From positions 1 to 64,000 of the forward strand of contig JAZQEH010000089.1 in assembly GCA_045538895.1 (NCBI GenBank): DNA of 64,000 bases, in the 5' to 3' direction. Made by a program: the position numbers and the translations under genes. Within the stretch, counting starts at the first letter, position 1, and each line of letters begins with the position of its first letter. Below the pieces are notes generated by a model, which did not search any database, was not told the DNA's origin, and saw nothing but the letters and a program-made list of their open reading frames with translations. This stretch comes from UMGS902 sp045538895 (GTDB lineage Bacteria > Bacillota > Clostridia > Oscillospirales > CAG-272). This document shows, piece after piece, positions 24,509-34,239 of this stretch.

Positions 24509-26077
24509 ATGATTCTTGAAAAGATTGCCGAAATAAACGGCAGTATCAACGGCGTAGTATGGGGCATTTTCGGTCTTGCACTTCTTATAGGCACCGGAAT
24601 AATCGTTACCTGCTGCACAAAGTTCTTCCAGATATCTCACTTTGCTACTTGGTGGAAGAATACAATCGGAAGTCTGTTTACAAAAGACGTTTTAAAGCAT
24701 CGCAAGGAAAAGGGCGTTATTTCTCCCTTCCAGGCTCTTTGTACCGCTCTTGCGGCTACCGTAGGTACCGGTAACATCGCCGGCGTTGCGGCGGCTATCT
24801 GCATCGGCGGTGTAGGTGCGGTTTTTTGGATGTGGCTTGCAGCATTCTTCGGTATGATGACAAACTACGCAGAAAACGTTCTCGGTATTTACTTCAGACG
24901 TAAGAACAGCGAAGGCGAATGGTCCGGCGGTGCTATGTATTATCTCCAGGACGGTCTTGGCGGTTACAAGTACGAGGACAAGAACGGCAAGGCAAGCTTT
25001 AAGAACCTTGGCAAGGTTCTCGCAGTTCTTTTCTGTATCTTTACAATGCTTGCATCCTTTGGTATCGGCAGTATGGGACAGGTAAACAAGATCGTTGCAA
25101 ACGTTGCGTCTGCTTTTGACGTGAGTGCCCTTTCTTCCATTACCGTTTTCGAGGGCGTTTCCCTCTACAACATCATTCTCGGTGTAATTATTATGATTCT
25201 TACCGCCGTTATTACTCTCGGCGGTGTTAAGAGAATTGCAAGCGTTGCGGAAAAAATAGTTCCTTTCATGGTCGTTCTTTTCGTTGCGGGAAGCATTGTA
25301 ATCATCGGTATCAACTATAAGGCAATTATCCCTGCATTCAAGGCTATTTTCGTTAACGCATTCGCTCCCGAAGCATTTGTCGGCGGCGGCATCGGCGGTG
25401 TCATCGTCGCCATGACAAACGGCTTTAAGCGCGGCGTATTCTCAAACGAAGCAGGTCTCGGTTCTTCTGTAATGGTACACTCCAACTCCAGCGTTAAGGA
25501 GCCTGTTAAGCAGGGTATGTGGGGTATCTTTGAAGTATTTGCAGATACTATGATTGTTTGTACAATGACTGCACTGGTTGTTCTTACCTCGGGCGGTCTC
25601 AACGGCGGTGTATTCAATGCCGCAACAGGCGAGATTGCAGCAGGCTATACCGATGCTACTCTCGTAGGCGGTGCATTCAATGAAGTGTTCTCCTGGGGCG
25701 ATATCGGTGAGAAATTCGTTGCTATCGCAATGTTCCTCTTTGCATTCACCACGGTTCTCGGCTGGTCGCATTACGGCTCCAAGGCATGGGAATACCTCTT
25801 CGGTGCAAAGACAACCGTTGTCTTCAGAATTATCCACGTTTGCACCATCATCTTCGGTGCGGTTCTTACGTCTTCTCTCGCATGGGATATTTCCGATACC
25901 TTCAACGGTCTTATGATGATCCCCAACCTTATCGGCGTACTCTTTATGATTCCTATTGTTGTTAAGATCACGAAGAACTACATAGACCGCAAAGTCAAGG
26001 GTAAGGACGTAGCTCCCATACTCTCCTATGATGAAAAGATTCAGGCAGAAGTGGCAGCATCACTCGATGAAAAATAA
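24509..26077 (+). CDS. Sodium:alanine/glycine symporter (AGCS family)
   Basis: 522 residues, ATG 24509 with AAGGAGAGG upstream. The AGCS signature is evident: FQALCTALAATVGTGNIAGV near residues 72-91, GGPGA-like EWSGGAMYYLQDGL, and KRGVFSNEAGLGSS. About eleven hydrophobic segments are spread along the protein. It imports alanine or glycine with Na+ across the cytoplasmic membrane. The upstream glycine riboswitch makes glycine the likely natural substrate or signal. It is monocistronic, with a strong terminator at 26081-26109. Confidence 0.93.
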   Translation: MILEKIAEINGSINGVVWGIFGLALLIGTGIIVTCCTKFFQISHFATWWKNTIGSLFTKDVLKHRKEKGVISPFQALCTALAATVGTGNIAGVAAAICIGGVGAVFWMWLAAFFGMMTNYAENVLGIYFRRKNSEGEWSGGAMYYLQDGLGGYKYEDKNGKASFKNLGKVLAVLFCIFTMLASFGIGSMGQVNKIVANVASAFDVSALSSITVFEGVSLYNIILGVIIMILTAVITLGGVKRIASVAEKIVPFMVVLFVAGSIVIIGINYKAIIPAFKAIFVNAFAPEAFVGGGIGGVIVAMTNGFKRGVFSNEAGLGSSVMVHSNSSVKEPVKQGMWGIFEVFADTMIVCTMTALVVLTSGGLNGGVFNAATGEIAAGYTDATLVGGAFNEVFSWGDIGEKFVAIAMFLFAFTTVLGWSHYGSKAWEYLFGAKTTVVFRIIHVCTIIFGAVLTSSLAWDISDTFNGLMMIPNLIGVLFMIPIVVKITKNYIDRKVKGKDVAPILSYDEKIQAEVAASLDEK

Positions 26078-26080
26078 TTG

Positions 26081-26109
26081 AAAAAAGCACAGCTTTGCTG
26101 TGCTTTTTT
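26081..26109 (+). terminator. Terminator of the symporter gene
   Basis: AAAAAAGCACAGC / GCTGTGCTTTTTT with a TTT loop. Confidence 0.9.
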
Positions 26110-26126
26110 GATACTCTGTTTAAATA

Positions 26127-26158
26127 AAAGTCCGAGCGGATTACGCTCGGACTTTTTT
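26127..26158 (-). terminator. Terminator of the GH127-type gene
   Basis: AAAAGTCCGAGCG / CGCTCGGACTTTT with a 4-nt loop. It sits 4-6 bases past the stop of the minus-strand gene, with T-runs on both sides. Confidence 0.85.
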
Positions 26159-26161
26159 ATT

Positions 26162-29100
26162 CTATTTTACAATCATTTTCATGATTTTCAGTACGTCGAG
26201 CAGGTCGATTTTGCCATCGCCGTTTGCATCTCCAACGGTTGCTTTGCCGTTAACGATATTACGCAAAAGCAGTATTGCATCGTAAAATCTGACCATATTA
26301 TCGCCGTCTATGTCACCGACCGGAGTTTCAGCAAAAGAAAGCTTTATACAGTCGAGTCTTGCGAATGATTCTTCAGCCTCGTCGTTATACATGAGAGTCA
26401 CTGTATTTTTGCCGCTTAAGAGAGGGATGCGGACAGTCTGCTTTTCCCAATTTACCCAACCGCTCAAGGTTTCATATGCCACGGTTGTCACATAGTTGCC
26501 GTTTACATAGATCTTGTTTGATGCATTGGGATATGCGCTGTCACCCGAATAGGTGATCTCCATATCATAATAACCGCTCTTTGCTACGTTTACGTCCATC
26601 TGCACGCCGGAGGTCGCATCGTCAATTGCGTGAACAAATCCGTTTGCACTTGACAACGGTTCGGAAATCTTAAAGCGTTTCTTCGCAATACCCAGAGTAG
26701 TACCGTTTTCAGCCTCGTAAATCTTGGGGAGAACCGTATTGGTACTTGCGATTTCACCGTCGAGTCGCCACTCAACGATACCGGGCTGTGCTACGGAAGA
26801 AGTCATCTTTGCATTTTTCGGGAGAAGACGAATCTTTGTAGTGGTAATTTCGTCAAAGCCGTAGTAGCTTTCGCCGTTGATATTATGATTTGTAGTGGTC
26901 CAACCCTTGTTTATCTTGAAAGTGTCAGTACCGGTAAGATTTTCAACGTCCTGCCATACGGTGCCGTTCCAATATACGATATAAAGGTTATCCGGTACCT
27001 GAACTCCGCCGCCGTCATGATACCACGTTATCCATGCGCCACGGAGAGTTACTTCACCGTCAAAGGCGTACTCGATATAGTTTTCGGTAGTGGGCGAGCC
27101 GTATGCAGTCCAACGGGTGGAAGCAAGGAAGGAGCCGTCATTAAGTGCGCTTAATGTGTCTGTAGAGCATGTATGTGAAGCACTTGGTGTTGCATACTGT
27201 TCAAGAGGCTTATCAAACGCCCCATTTGACGATTCGTTAAGGAACAGAGTCATGTCCGAGTATCCTCGGTTGTCCCATACGTAGTAAGGAATGAGAGTAA
27301 CGCTTGCCTCTTGCTCACCGCCGAAAACCGTGTTGTATTTAGCGTTGTAGCTTATCGTGCGGATATTTTCAACGTTGTACTTGTCTTCGCTTTCACGGCC
27401 CGGAAGCTTTGTCATTTCGCTGACGGTAAGCTCTGCATCAACGGGAAGAACCACAGAGAAAACGTCTGTATTGTTGTCGGGGGATTCGGCGCAGTAAATA
27501 ATCGGACCGCGGCGAACCGAAACAAGACTTGCGTTTGCGGTAATCTTTTCATCGGTGTAGATGCGTTCTGCTTCCATGGGGAAGTTAAGCTCAACTTTAT
27601 CGCCGACCGCCCATACACGGTTGATTTCAAGATAGCCGTTTTCATCTGTAACAATCGGAACGTTCTCGCCGTTGAGGGTTACGGTGTTACTGTACTTTGC
27701 CCACTCGGGGATGCGGAAGCGTACGGTAAATGCTTTGTCGGCGGTTTCGTTTACGGTGAAGGTTGCTTCACCGTCCCAGGGGAATGAACCTGTCATGGAA
27801 ACGTTAACAACGTCGTTACCGACAGCCATTTCTGCGGTGTTGCCGATGTACTGGTTAACCGTGATATTTCCGTCTTCGTCCTGCGTGTAGATATAGCCGC
27901 CGATAGAAGCAACCGTACGGAGGAGATTGGGAGGGCAACATGCAGTACCAAACCACTTGGAACGTGTAAAGTCGCTCTTGCTTGTAACGTGATTCTGATA
28001 GAAGAAGCGGTCGCCGTCAAGGTTTACGCATGACATAACCGAATTGTAAAGAGTCCACTCCAAAAGGTCTATGTACTTTGTATCACCGTACAAAAGATTC
28101 ATGCGCTGATTCCACATCATGTTGGAAATCTGTGCACACGTTTCACAGTAAGCTCCGTCATTGGGAAGTGCGTATGACTGGCTGTATGATTCGCCCGAGG
28201 GAATACCGATACCGCCATGCACGTACATCTTTGTGAGCATGTCGCTCCAGATGGATTTGAGTGCGGTGTCATAGGGGTTTTCGCCGCCGTTTGCAATTTC
28301 AAGGAGTGCCACGTCAGCCATTGCGGTGTACATATAGTTTGCACGTACACAGTGACCGTGTGCGGTAGTCTGCTCGGCTATAGGAGCATCATTCTGGTAG
28401 TAAATGCCGTTGCTGCCGAGCGGTTTGTGGTACTCGCTGTTTTTGCCTCTTTCGTCAAGGAAGAATTTTGCAACAGAGATATAACTGTCTGCTTTTTCCG
28501 CATAGTTTATGCCGTTCAGAGTGCCAATTTCGCTGCAGAGATTTGCAAGCTTTACAAGTGCAAGCTCTATCTCCTGATGTCCCGGAACAACGTATGCCTG
28601 ACCGGCACCGGTGCCACAGGTGCGTGCAACCAAATCTGCATTCTTCACAGCAACGTCAAGAAGTCTTGTATCGCCGGTTGCTCTGTAATGTGCAACCGCC
28701 GCTTCGTAGAAGTGACCTGCACAGTAGAGTTCATGGTTATCCATGTTTACACGTTCTGCATATTCGGTTGTGCCAACGGTGTTATAGAGTGAACCGTCGG
28801 TGTGAACGGGCATATCGTCAGTACGTCCCGTGAAACGCATGTCAGCACTTCTTGTGGTGCCAACGTAGGTAAGAGTATACGGTGTATAGAGGTATCCGTC
28901 CGCCTCCTGCGAACCGACGATCCACGGTATCCACTTTTCAAGCTGTGCCTTGATTGCCGCCTGACCTGCAAGCATTTCGTCATCGCCGTTTGCATCAAGC
29001 GTAAGTGCATAGCACATAGCCTCAATAACCTTGTAGTCGTCCGAGTCTACGTAAATTGCACCGCTGTGACCGGGGGCATCGGTGGTTGTATAATTGCCGC

Positions 29101-30238
29101 TCTTTGCAGCAAGATACTCGGATGCAAGACGGAAGTTTTCCATACCGCCTGTCTTTGTGCTGATGTTGGAAATCGCAACCGGAATAACCTGACATACAAA
29201 CTGTTTTTGCAGATCGCTCCAATATGAATCCTCTACAATTACCTGAGAGAAAGGAACAGAGTGAACGTAATCTATAGAGGTCGGCACGTCAAGCACGGTT
29301 ACGGTTGCTTTTGCGGTCATTTTTTCGGGGTTTGCATATGTACCTTCTGCAAGAGTACCCACAAACTCATATCTGCCCGCAACGTTTTCATTGTAGGTTT
29401 CGCACTCCCATTTTTCAACCGGTATACTGATATTTTCTACCCTTGTAACGCCAACCGACTTCAAATGCTCATCGGTGAGCTGGCTTATTGAAAAATTGTC
29501 AACGCTGAATGCCTGATTGTAAGCACGAAGACCAACGTTACCTGCCATATTGGAATTCTGCTGTCCGGTATAAACGGTTGTATAATCGGTTTCGCTTGCC
29601 TCTTTTATAAGCACGTAGTAGTTTTCTCCCCAGACGATTACACGGAGAGAATATGCTTTTCCTGTTTCAAACGAATGTGTGAAGGAGGAAACCTGATGCC
29701 ACTTGCCGTCTGCATAGCCGATGGTAAAACCGGTTGAGGTGCCGAGTTTGCCGATACCTACGTAATAACCGTTGTAGGAGTCTGCACCTGCATTTGTTGC
29801 ACCAGTATTACGGAAAATAAGACCTGCATTGGAGGTGATTTCACCATCAAGGGTGATTTCAAAATCAACAACGTAGTCGGTCATTGCTTCATCGCCTACA
29901 ACCGCTTTTACGTTTGTTCCCTTAGCGAGCTGCATCTTACCGTCAACACCCGAAACAGAGTTTGAAAGTAGCTGCCAATCGCTTTCTATACCGCTATCAA
30001 ACGTATAGCTTGCTTCGTCTACAGTATCAATAGGAGTCGGGTCAAGTATGGTAGCCGCCGCAGCTTTAGGGAGCGCGGCAACCGCTTCCGCTGCAGAAGT
30101 ACCGTGCGGCACGGTTGCAACGTAGTTCTGCTCTACGCTGTAAAGCTCTTTGACGCTTGCCGCCGACAGTCCCATGGTAAGACCGGGGCTTAACATACCC
30201 AAAGCCAGAAGCATGGATATAAGTCGTGTTTTTTTCAT
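26162..30238 (-). CDS. Secreted GH127-type beta-L-arabinofuranosidase with CBMs and dockerin
   Basis: 1358 residues, ATG 30238 after AGGAGG. A signal peptide (~1-27) is followed by a LamG/DUF1080-like jelly-roll (~75-255), a short Ig-like linker, and a GH127 (DUF1680) alpha/alpha-barrel from ~325 to ~860. The zinc-thiolate active site is visible: Cys698-Glu699-x-Cys701 and the Cys767-Cys768 pair in TACCPPN. These match Glu338, Cys340, Cys417 and Cys418 of HypBA1, where Cys417 is the nucleophile. After a beta-sandwich come an F5/8C-type domain (~1040-1175), a CBM6/35-like domain (~1180-1300) and a dockerin in the last ~55 residues. It removes terminal beta-L-arabinofuranose from plant glycans or glycoproteins at the cell surface. 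It is divergent from an AraC regulator. Confidence 0.88.
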   Translation of the reverse strand: MKKTRLISMLLALGMLSPGLTMGLSAASVKELYSVEQNYVATVPHGTSAAEAVAALPKAAAATILDPTPIDTVDEASYTFDSGIESDWQLLSNSVSGVDGKMQLAKGTNVKAVVGDEAMTDYVVDFEITLDGEITSNAGLIFRNTGATNAGADSYNGYYVGIGKLGTSTGFTIGYADGKWHQVSSFTHSFETGKAYSLRVIVWGENYYVLIKEASETDYTTVYTGQQNSNMAGNVGLRAYNQAFSVDNFSISQLTDEHLKSVGVTRVENISIPVEKWECETYNENVAGRYEFVGTLAEGTYANPEKMTAKATVTVLDVPTSIDYVHSVPFSQVIVEDSYWSDLQKQFVCQVIPVAISNISTKTGGMENFRLASEYLAAKSGNYTTTDAPGHSGAIYVDSDDYKVIEAMCYALTLDANGDDEMLAGQAAIKAQLEKWIPWIVGSQEADGYLYTPYTLTYVGTTRSADMRFTGRTDDMPVHTDGSLYNTVGTTEYAERVNMDNHELYCAGHFYEAAVAHYRATGDTRLLDVAVKNADLVARTCGTGAGQAYVVPGHQEIELALVKLANLCSEIGTLNGINYAEKADSYISVAKFFLDERGKNSEYHKPLGSNGIYYQNDAPIAEQTTAHGHCVRANYMYTAMADVALLEIANGGENPYDTALKSIWSDMLTKMYVHGGIGIPSGESYSQSYALPNDGAYCETCAQISNMMWNQRMNLLYGDTKYIDLLEWTLYNSVMSCVNLDGDRFFYQNHVTSKSDFTRSKWFGTACCPPNLLRTVASIGGYIYTQDEDGNITVNQYIGNTAEMAVGNDVVNVSMTGSFPWDGEATFTVNETADKAFTVRFRIPEWAKYSNTVTLNGENVPIVTDENGYLEINRVWAVGDKVELNFPMEAERIYTDEKITANASLVSVRRGPIIYCAESPDNNTDVFSVVLPVDAELTVSEMTKLPGRESEDKYNVENIRTISYNAKYNTVFGGEQEASVTLIPYYVWDNRGYSDMTLFLNESSNGAFDKPLEQYATPSASHTCSTDTLSALNDGSFLASTRWTAYGSPTTENYIEYAFDGEVTLRGAWITWYHDGGGVQVPDNLYIVYWNGTVWQDVENLTGTDTFKINKGWTTTNHNINGESYYGFDEITTTKIRLLPKNAKMTSSVAQPGIVEWRLDGEIASTNTVLPKIYEAENGTTLGIAKKRFKISEPLSSANGFVHAIDDATSGVQMDVNVAKSGYYDMEITYSGDSAYPNASNKIYVNGNYVTTVAYETLSGWVNWEKQTVRIPLLSGKNTVTLMYNDEAEESFARLDCIKLSFAETPVGDIDGDNMVRFYDAILLLRNIVNGKATVGDANGDGKIDLLDVLKIMKMIVK

Positions 30239-30336
30239 AATTTATTCCTCCTGACATATTGTTTTTCAAAAATATCCATCACCGTGAAATGCGAAAATCC
30301 TATATTTTCCATTTTGGGATTTCTCACGTGTATGGG

Positions 30337-30365
30337 TTGAAATTAGGTACATATTGTTATATAAT
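30337..30365 (+). promoter_or_regulatory. Sigma-A promoter of the AraC/GH2 operon
   Basis: TTGAAA (30337-30342), a 17-bp spacer, TATAAT (30360-30365), about 100 bases before the araC-type gene. The 231-bp divergent interval is shared with the GH127-type gene, so the regulator could control both sides. Confidence 0.7.
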
Positions 30366-30469
30366 TTAATATATAAGTTGAGGATTTATGTAACTGTTCA
30401 ATATAATTGTAGTATTTCAGCATACACGTTGCAATACCCAAATACCGATAATTATGGAGAAAATCAGAC

Positions 30470-31288
30470 ATGTTGAAGCTTGATGATGCACAATTCTCGT
30501 TTCGTTCGATAGGCGAGCTTTCCACAACAGAGCCATATAGACATATGGAAAGAGTTATGAAAAGCTATGAAGTGATTTTTGTAACAAACGGCATCTTATA
30601 CATGGAGGAAGACGGCATAAAGTATGAACTCTATCCTAATCAGATAATAGTGCTTGAACCCGACAAACTCCACCGTGGCTATAAGGTTTATGAGGGAGGT
30701 ACCTCGTTTTATTGGATGCATTACACCACGGATTCGCTCCCGATACCGTTCAAAACCTACTTGGGAAACGAATATCACGAGGCAAAGCAGCTTTTAAAAA
30801 AGCTTTTGCATATCGCTTACACGCCCGCATATTCGGTTTATGCACGTGATGCCCTTGCACTCAGTATTTATGAGGAGCTGAAAAAAATCAGCATCCTCAG
30901 CGATTCGTTTAAGCCCGTAATCAAAAAAGCCATTGAGCATGTGAGAATAAACATTAAAGAAAAAGTAACCGTTGCATCTATTGCAAAGGAGCTTGGCTAT
31001 AATCCCGATTATTTAAGCAAGGCATTCTGCAACGCCATGGGTATGACGCTTAAAAAATACATAACCGTAAGCAAGCTTAAAGCCGCAAAGGACTATCTGC
31101 ATTCGTCCGAGCTTTCGGTTAAACAAATTGCATATGAGCTCGGCTTTGAAAACGAAATGCTGTTTGTCAAATTCTTTTCGTATCATGAAAAGATGAGTCC
31201 TGCCGCATACAGGAACAAGTATTTTAACACCTATATAACCAAAGGAACGCCAAATGAAAGATTACATAAAACATCTGTACACAAGTGA
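30470..31288 (+). CDS. AraC-family transcriptional regulator
   Basis: 272 residues, ATG 30470 with GGAGAAA upstream. An N-terminal cupin sensor (~30-110; VTNGILYMEEDG, LEPDKLHRGYKV) precedes the double HTH of the AraC family (~165-265; VASIAKELGYNPDYLSKAF and VKQIAYELGFENEMLFVKFF). It likely senses a sugar and activates the flanking glycosidases. The GH2 gene overlaps its last 35 bases, so the two are translationally coupled. The divergent GH127-type gene is the other probable target. Confidence 0.9.
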   Translation: MLKLDDAQFSFRSIGELSTTEPYRHMERVMKSYEVIFVTNGILYMEEDGIKYELYPNQIIVLEPDKLHRGYKVYEGGTSFYWMHYTTDSLPIPFKTYLGNEYHEAKQLLKKLLHIAYTPAYSVYARDALALSIYEELKKISILSDSFKPVIKKAIEHVRINIKEKVTVASIAKELGYNPDYLSKAFCNAMGMTLKKYITVSKLKAAKDYLHSSELSVKQIAYELGFENEMLFVKFFSYHEKMSPAAYRNKYFNTYITKGTPNERLHKTSVHK

Positions 31289-32936
31289 CGGTGAAAACCT
31301 CGGCATGCAGCCGTGGAACGTATACCCGCGTCCGCAAATGGTGCGTGACTCCTTTTTCTGCCTGAACGGCGAATGGGAGTTTTGCAGTAAAAAGACAAAA
31401 AAGAACAAAATAACCGTGCCGTTTGCGCCCGAATCGCTGCTATCGGGCATAGGTGAAAGCATGGGCAGACTCGCCGTGCTTGAATATGTAAAAAAATTCA
31501 CTCTGCCAAGCGGCTTCAACCGCGGCAGAGTGCTGTTGCACTTTGGTGCCGTAAACTGCAGCATGAGCCTGCATTTCAACGGCAATGACCTCGGCGAACA
31601 CTTCGGCGGCTACTCGCATCTTTGCTATGATGTAACCGAATATCTTGACGAGGAGAATACTATAGATATAATTGCCGTGAATTCGCTCTATGACACACGC
31701 TATCCGTACGGTAAGCAGAGTGCAAACCGTGGTGGTATGTGGTATACTCCCGCAAGCGGTATCTGGCAGACCGTTTGGCTTGAAAGCGTACCCGAAAAGT
31801 ATATCGAAAGGCTTGAAATCGAGACGGGCAGCGACTTTGTAAATATCAAAGCTGTGGGAGTTACCGACGGTTTTGTGACGCTTGACAAAAAGGAATATCC
31901 GCTCGAAAGCGGAAGTGTGCACATAAGCATTGATGAGCCTGTTTTGTGGTCGCCCGAAAATCCGTATCTTTACCGCTTTAAGGTTACGGCAGGCGATGAC
32001 ACGGTTGAGTCATATTTTGCACTGCGTACGCTTGAAATAAAGGAAGTAGACGGTGTAAACCGTCTTTGTCTTAACGGTAAGCCGTACTTTTTCCACGGTG
32101 TGCTTGACCAAGGCTATTTTTCCGACGGCATTTTTACTCCTGCTACCGAAAAAGGCTATGAAAACGATATCCTTGCAATGAAACGGCTTGGCTTCAACAC
32201 CCTCCGCAAGCACATCAAGGTCGAGCCGGAGCAGTTTTACTATGACTGTGACCGCCTTGGTATGGTGGTTTTTCAGGACATGGTCAACAACGGAGACTAT
32301 TCTTTTTTGCGTGATACTGCTTTGCCTACGCTTGGCTTCAAGAAACGCAACGATAAAAAGATGCATAAGGATGAGCGTACACGCAAAAACTTTATATCCG
32401 CAATGGAGGAAACCGTCAAAGCACTCAAAAATCATCCGTGCATCTGCATGTGGACGGTATTCAACGAGGGATGGGGACAGTTCTGCGGCAGCGAAATGTA
32501 TGCAAGACTTAAAGAGCTTGACTCCACAAGGTTTGTTGACACCGCTTCGGGATGGTTTGAGGGGTGCGAAAGCGATATTGACAGTCCGCACGTCTACTTT
32601 AAGCCGTTCAAGGCGGATTTTGGCGATAAGCCCATGCTTCTCTCTGAGTTCGGCGGCTACGTATACAAGCTTCCCGAACATTCGTTCAATCTGAAAAAGA
32701 CTTATGGATATAAGATTTTAAACACCGCAGAGGAGTTCAACATGGAGCTTGAAAAACTCTACCGTGAGGAGATTATTCCTGCCGCCAAAGCAGGGCTTTC
32801 GGGCGCAATCTATACTCAGCTTTCTGACGTAGAGGATGAAACCAACGGTCTTTTGACCTACGACCGCAAGGTATGCAAGGTTGATAAAGCCATGATGCTG
32901 AAAATAGCCGAAGAATTAAAAACCGCACAGCTGTAA
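31254..32936 (+). CDS. Glycoside hydrolase family 2 enzyme, cytoplasmic
   Basis: 560 residues, ATG 31254 inside the end of the araC-type gene. A sugar-binding jelly-roll (~1-180) and an Ig-like domain (~180-265) lead to a TIM barrel. The acid/base is Glu405 (VFNEGWG) and the nucleophile Glu465 (LLSEFGG), both in the expected GH2 positions. There is no signal peptide, so it acts on imported oligosaccharides. It is shorter than LacZ and lacks the C-terminal beta domains. Family members include beta-galactosidases, beta-glucuronidases and arabinosidases; pairing with a GH127-type enzyme suggests arabinose- or galactose-containing side chains. Its stop codon falls inside the left end of an inverted-repeat element. 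Confidence 0.88.
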   Translation: MKDYIKHLYTSDGENLGMQPWNVYPRPQMVRDSFFCLNGEWEFCSKKTKKNKITVPFAPESLLSGIGESMGRLAVLEYVKKFTLPSGFNRGRVLLHFGAVNCSMSLHFNGNDLGEHFGGYSHLCYDVTEYLDEENTIDIIAVNSLYDTRYPYGKQSANRGGMWYTPASGIWQTVWLESVPEKYIERLEIETGSDFVNIKAVGVTDGFVTLDKKEYPLESGSVHISIDEPVLWSPENPYLYRFKVTAGDDTVESYFALRTLEIKEVDGVNRLCLNGKPYFFHGVLDQGYFSDGIFTPATEKGYENDILAMKRLGFNTLRKHIKVEPEQFYYDCDRLGMVVFQDMVNNGDYSFLRDTALPTLGFKKRNDKKMHKDERTRKNFISAMEETVKALKNHPCICMWTVFNEGWGQFCGSEMYARLKELDSTRFVDTASGWFEGCESDIDSPHVYFKPFKADFGDKPMLLSEFGGYVYKLPEHSFNLKKTYGYKILNTAEEFNMELEKLYREEIIPAAKAGLSGAIYTQLSDVEDETNGLLTYDRKVCKVDKAMMLKIAEELKTAQL

Positions 32937-33092
32937 ATTATTGTTTAGGGGAGTAAAATGGAAACCACAAACCGGTAGGGCAGGGGCTTGCTCCTGCCGC
33001 ATGTATAACATCTAATGACGGCTTGCGGCGGGAGATAAACCCCCGCCCTACATTATTGCTCGTCGCTGTTACTCCCATAAACAATAATTTAC
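32933..33092. mobile_element. 160-bp MITE-like inverted-repeat element
   Basis: 24-bp terminal inverted repeats (32933-32956 and 33069-33092) match at 23 of 24 positions; the core is AAATTATTGTTTA followed by a G-rich end. Inside is a second, nested inverted repeat (GTAGGGCAGGGGCTTGC ... paired with CCCCCGCCCTAC). It has no coding capacity. Insertion at the very end of the GH2 gene has supplied the stop codon region. No clear target-site duplication is visible. Confidence 0.6.
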
Positions 33093-33112
33093 GTGACATC
33101 TTTATTAAAAAA

Positions 33113-33136
33113 GCGACGGCATTGCCGTCGCCTTTT
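33113..33136 (-). terminator. Terminator of the rubrerythrin gene
   Basis: GCGACGGCA / TGCCGTCGC followed on the minus strand by TTTTTTAAT. Confidence 0.8.
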
Positions 33137-33138
33137 GA

Positions 33139-33672
33139 TTAATAATTTTCTTTTCTTACTTCAAAATAGCTTTGAGGATGAGCGCAAACAGGGCATATCT
33201 GCGGAGCCTTTTTGCCCATTACGAGATGACCGCAGTTGCGGCATTCCCACATGGTTTCTTCGCTCTTTTCAAATACCTTCTGCATTTCAACGTTGTTAAG
33301 AAGTGCACGGTATCTTTCCTCATGAGTTTTTTCGATTGCCGCAACAAGACGGAATTTTGCCGCAAGTGCGGTAAAGCCCTCTTCCTCTGCCTCTTTTGCA
33401 AAGGTTGCGTACATATCGGTCCACTCATAGTTCTCGCCCTCTGCTGCAGCGGCGAGGTTTTCTGCGGTGTTGCCGAGAGCGCCAAGCTCCTTGAACCACA
33501 TTTTTGCGTGTTCCTTTTCATTGTCGGCGGTCTGCTGGAAGATAGCGGCTATCTGTTCATAGCCTTCTTTTTTTGCAACGCTTGCAAAATAGGTGTACTT
33601 GTTTCTTGCCTGGCTTTCGCCTGCAAATGCGAGTAAAAGATTCTGTTCGGTCTTTGAGCCTTTAAGTTCCAT
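33139..33672 (-). CDS. rbr: Rubrerythrin
   Basis: 177 residues, ATG 33672 after AAAGGAG. The N-terminal ferritin-like four-helix diiron domain carries the usual glutamates (FAGESQARNKYTYFA, NEKEHAKMW, EEGFTALAAKFR, EKTHEERY). The C-terminal rubredoxin-like iron site is CRNCGHL ... CPVCAHP (~140-165). It reduces hydrogen peroxide in the cytoplasm of anaerobes. The length is normal, and it has its own terminator, so it is monocistronic. It supports an obligately anaerobic host. Confidence 0.96.
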   Translation of the reverse strand: MELKGSKTEQNLLLAFAGESQARNKYTYFASVAKKEGYEQIAAIFQQTADNEKEHAKMWFKELGALGNTAENLAAAAEGENYEWTDMYATFAKEAEEEGFTALAAKFRLVAAIEKTHEERYRALLNNVEMQKVFEKSEETMWECRNCGHLVMGKKAPQICPVCAHPQSYFEVRKENY

Positions 33673-33759
33673 ATTAAATCTCCTTTTAAAAATAAGAATT
33701 ATTCCTATCCATCTGTATTATACATATTATATTATAGCCTGTCAATAGTTTTTTTAAAA

Positions 33760-34239
33760 CTAATCAATAATATTTACAACAGGCACACCCATGGACATTG
33801 CATAATCAACGGTTTGCCGTGTACCGCTTTTGCCGTAGTTTGAAAGGAAACAAATGCAGACCGAGCTTGCATCTACCAATGCACGGTTGCGTTTTTGCAT
33901 GCAACCCGTGTAATAGGCTTCGGCGGTATAGATGACCTCATCTGCTTTTGAACGTATAACCTCATACACGTGTTTATCATAGTCGCTCCACTTGGAGGTC
34001 TGATCCTTGCAGGGGAGAATAAGCACAAGCTTAACGTCAAAGCCTCGTGTTTTCAGCGAGCAGATATACATTGCGGCAAAGGTGTCAAAGCCGAGAGCGC
34101 CTCCGCAGGCAAAGTATTTATATCCGTTTTTGATAAGCCGCATCACAAGCGGGTCGAGCTTTTCAAGCAAATCGTGATAGGAAAACGCAGATATATCTCT
34201 GTGTCCCGTAAAACAACAGGTATTACTCTTTTCTCTCAT
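33760..34239 (-). CDS. SLOG-family protein (DUF1273/YpsA-like)
   Basis: 159 residues, ATG 34239, preceded by GAGGATA. CCFTGHRDIS at the N-terminus and GGALGFDTFAA (~45-55) are the nucleotide-binding signatures of the SLOG/DprA-like Rossmann fold, and YGKSGTRQTVDYA is the conserved C-terminal segment. B. subtilis YpsA, a relative, influences cell division and cell shape; the ligand is unknown. It overlaps the end of the Nudix gene by 17 bases, so the two form an operon, possibly both handling ADP-ribose-type nucleotides (inference). Confidence 0.85.
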   Translation of the reverse strand: MREKSNTCCFTGHRDISAFSYHDLLEKLDPLVMRLIKNGYKYFACGGALGFDTFAAMYICSLKTRGFDVKLVLILPCKDQTSKWSDYDKHVYEVIRSKADEVIYTAEAYYTGCMQKRNRALVDASSVCICFLSNYGKSGTRQTVDYAMSMGVPVVNIID

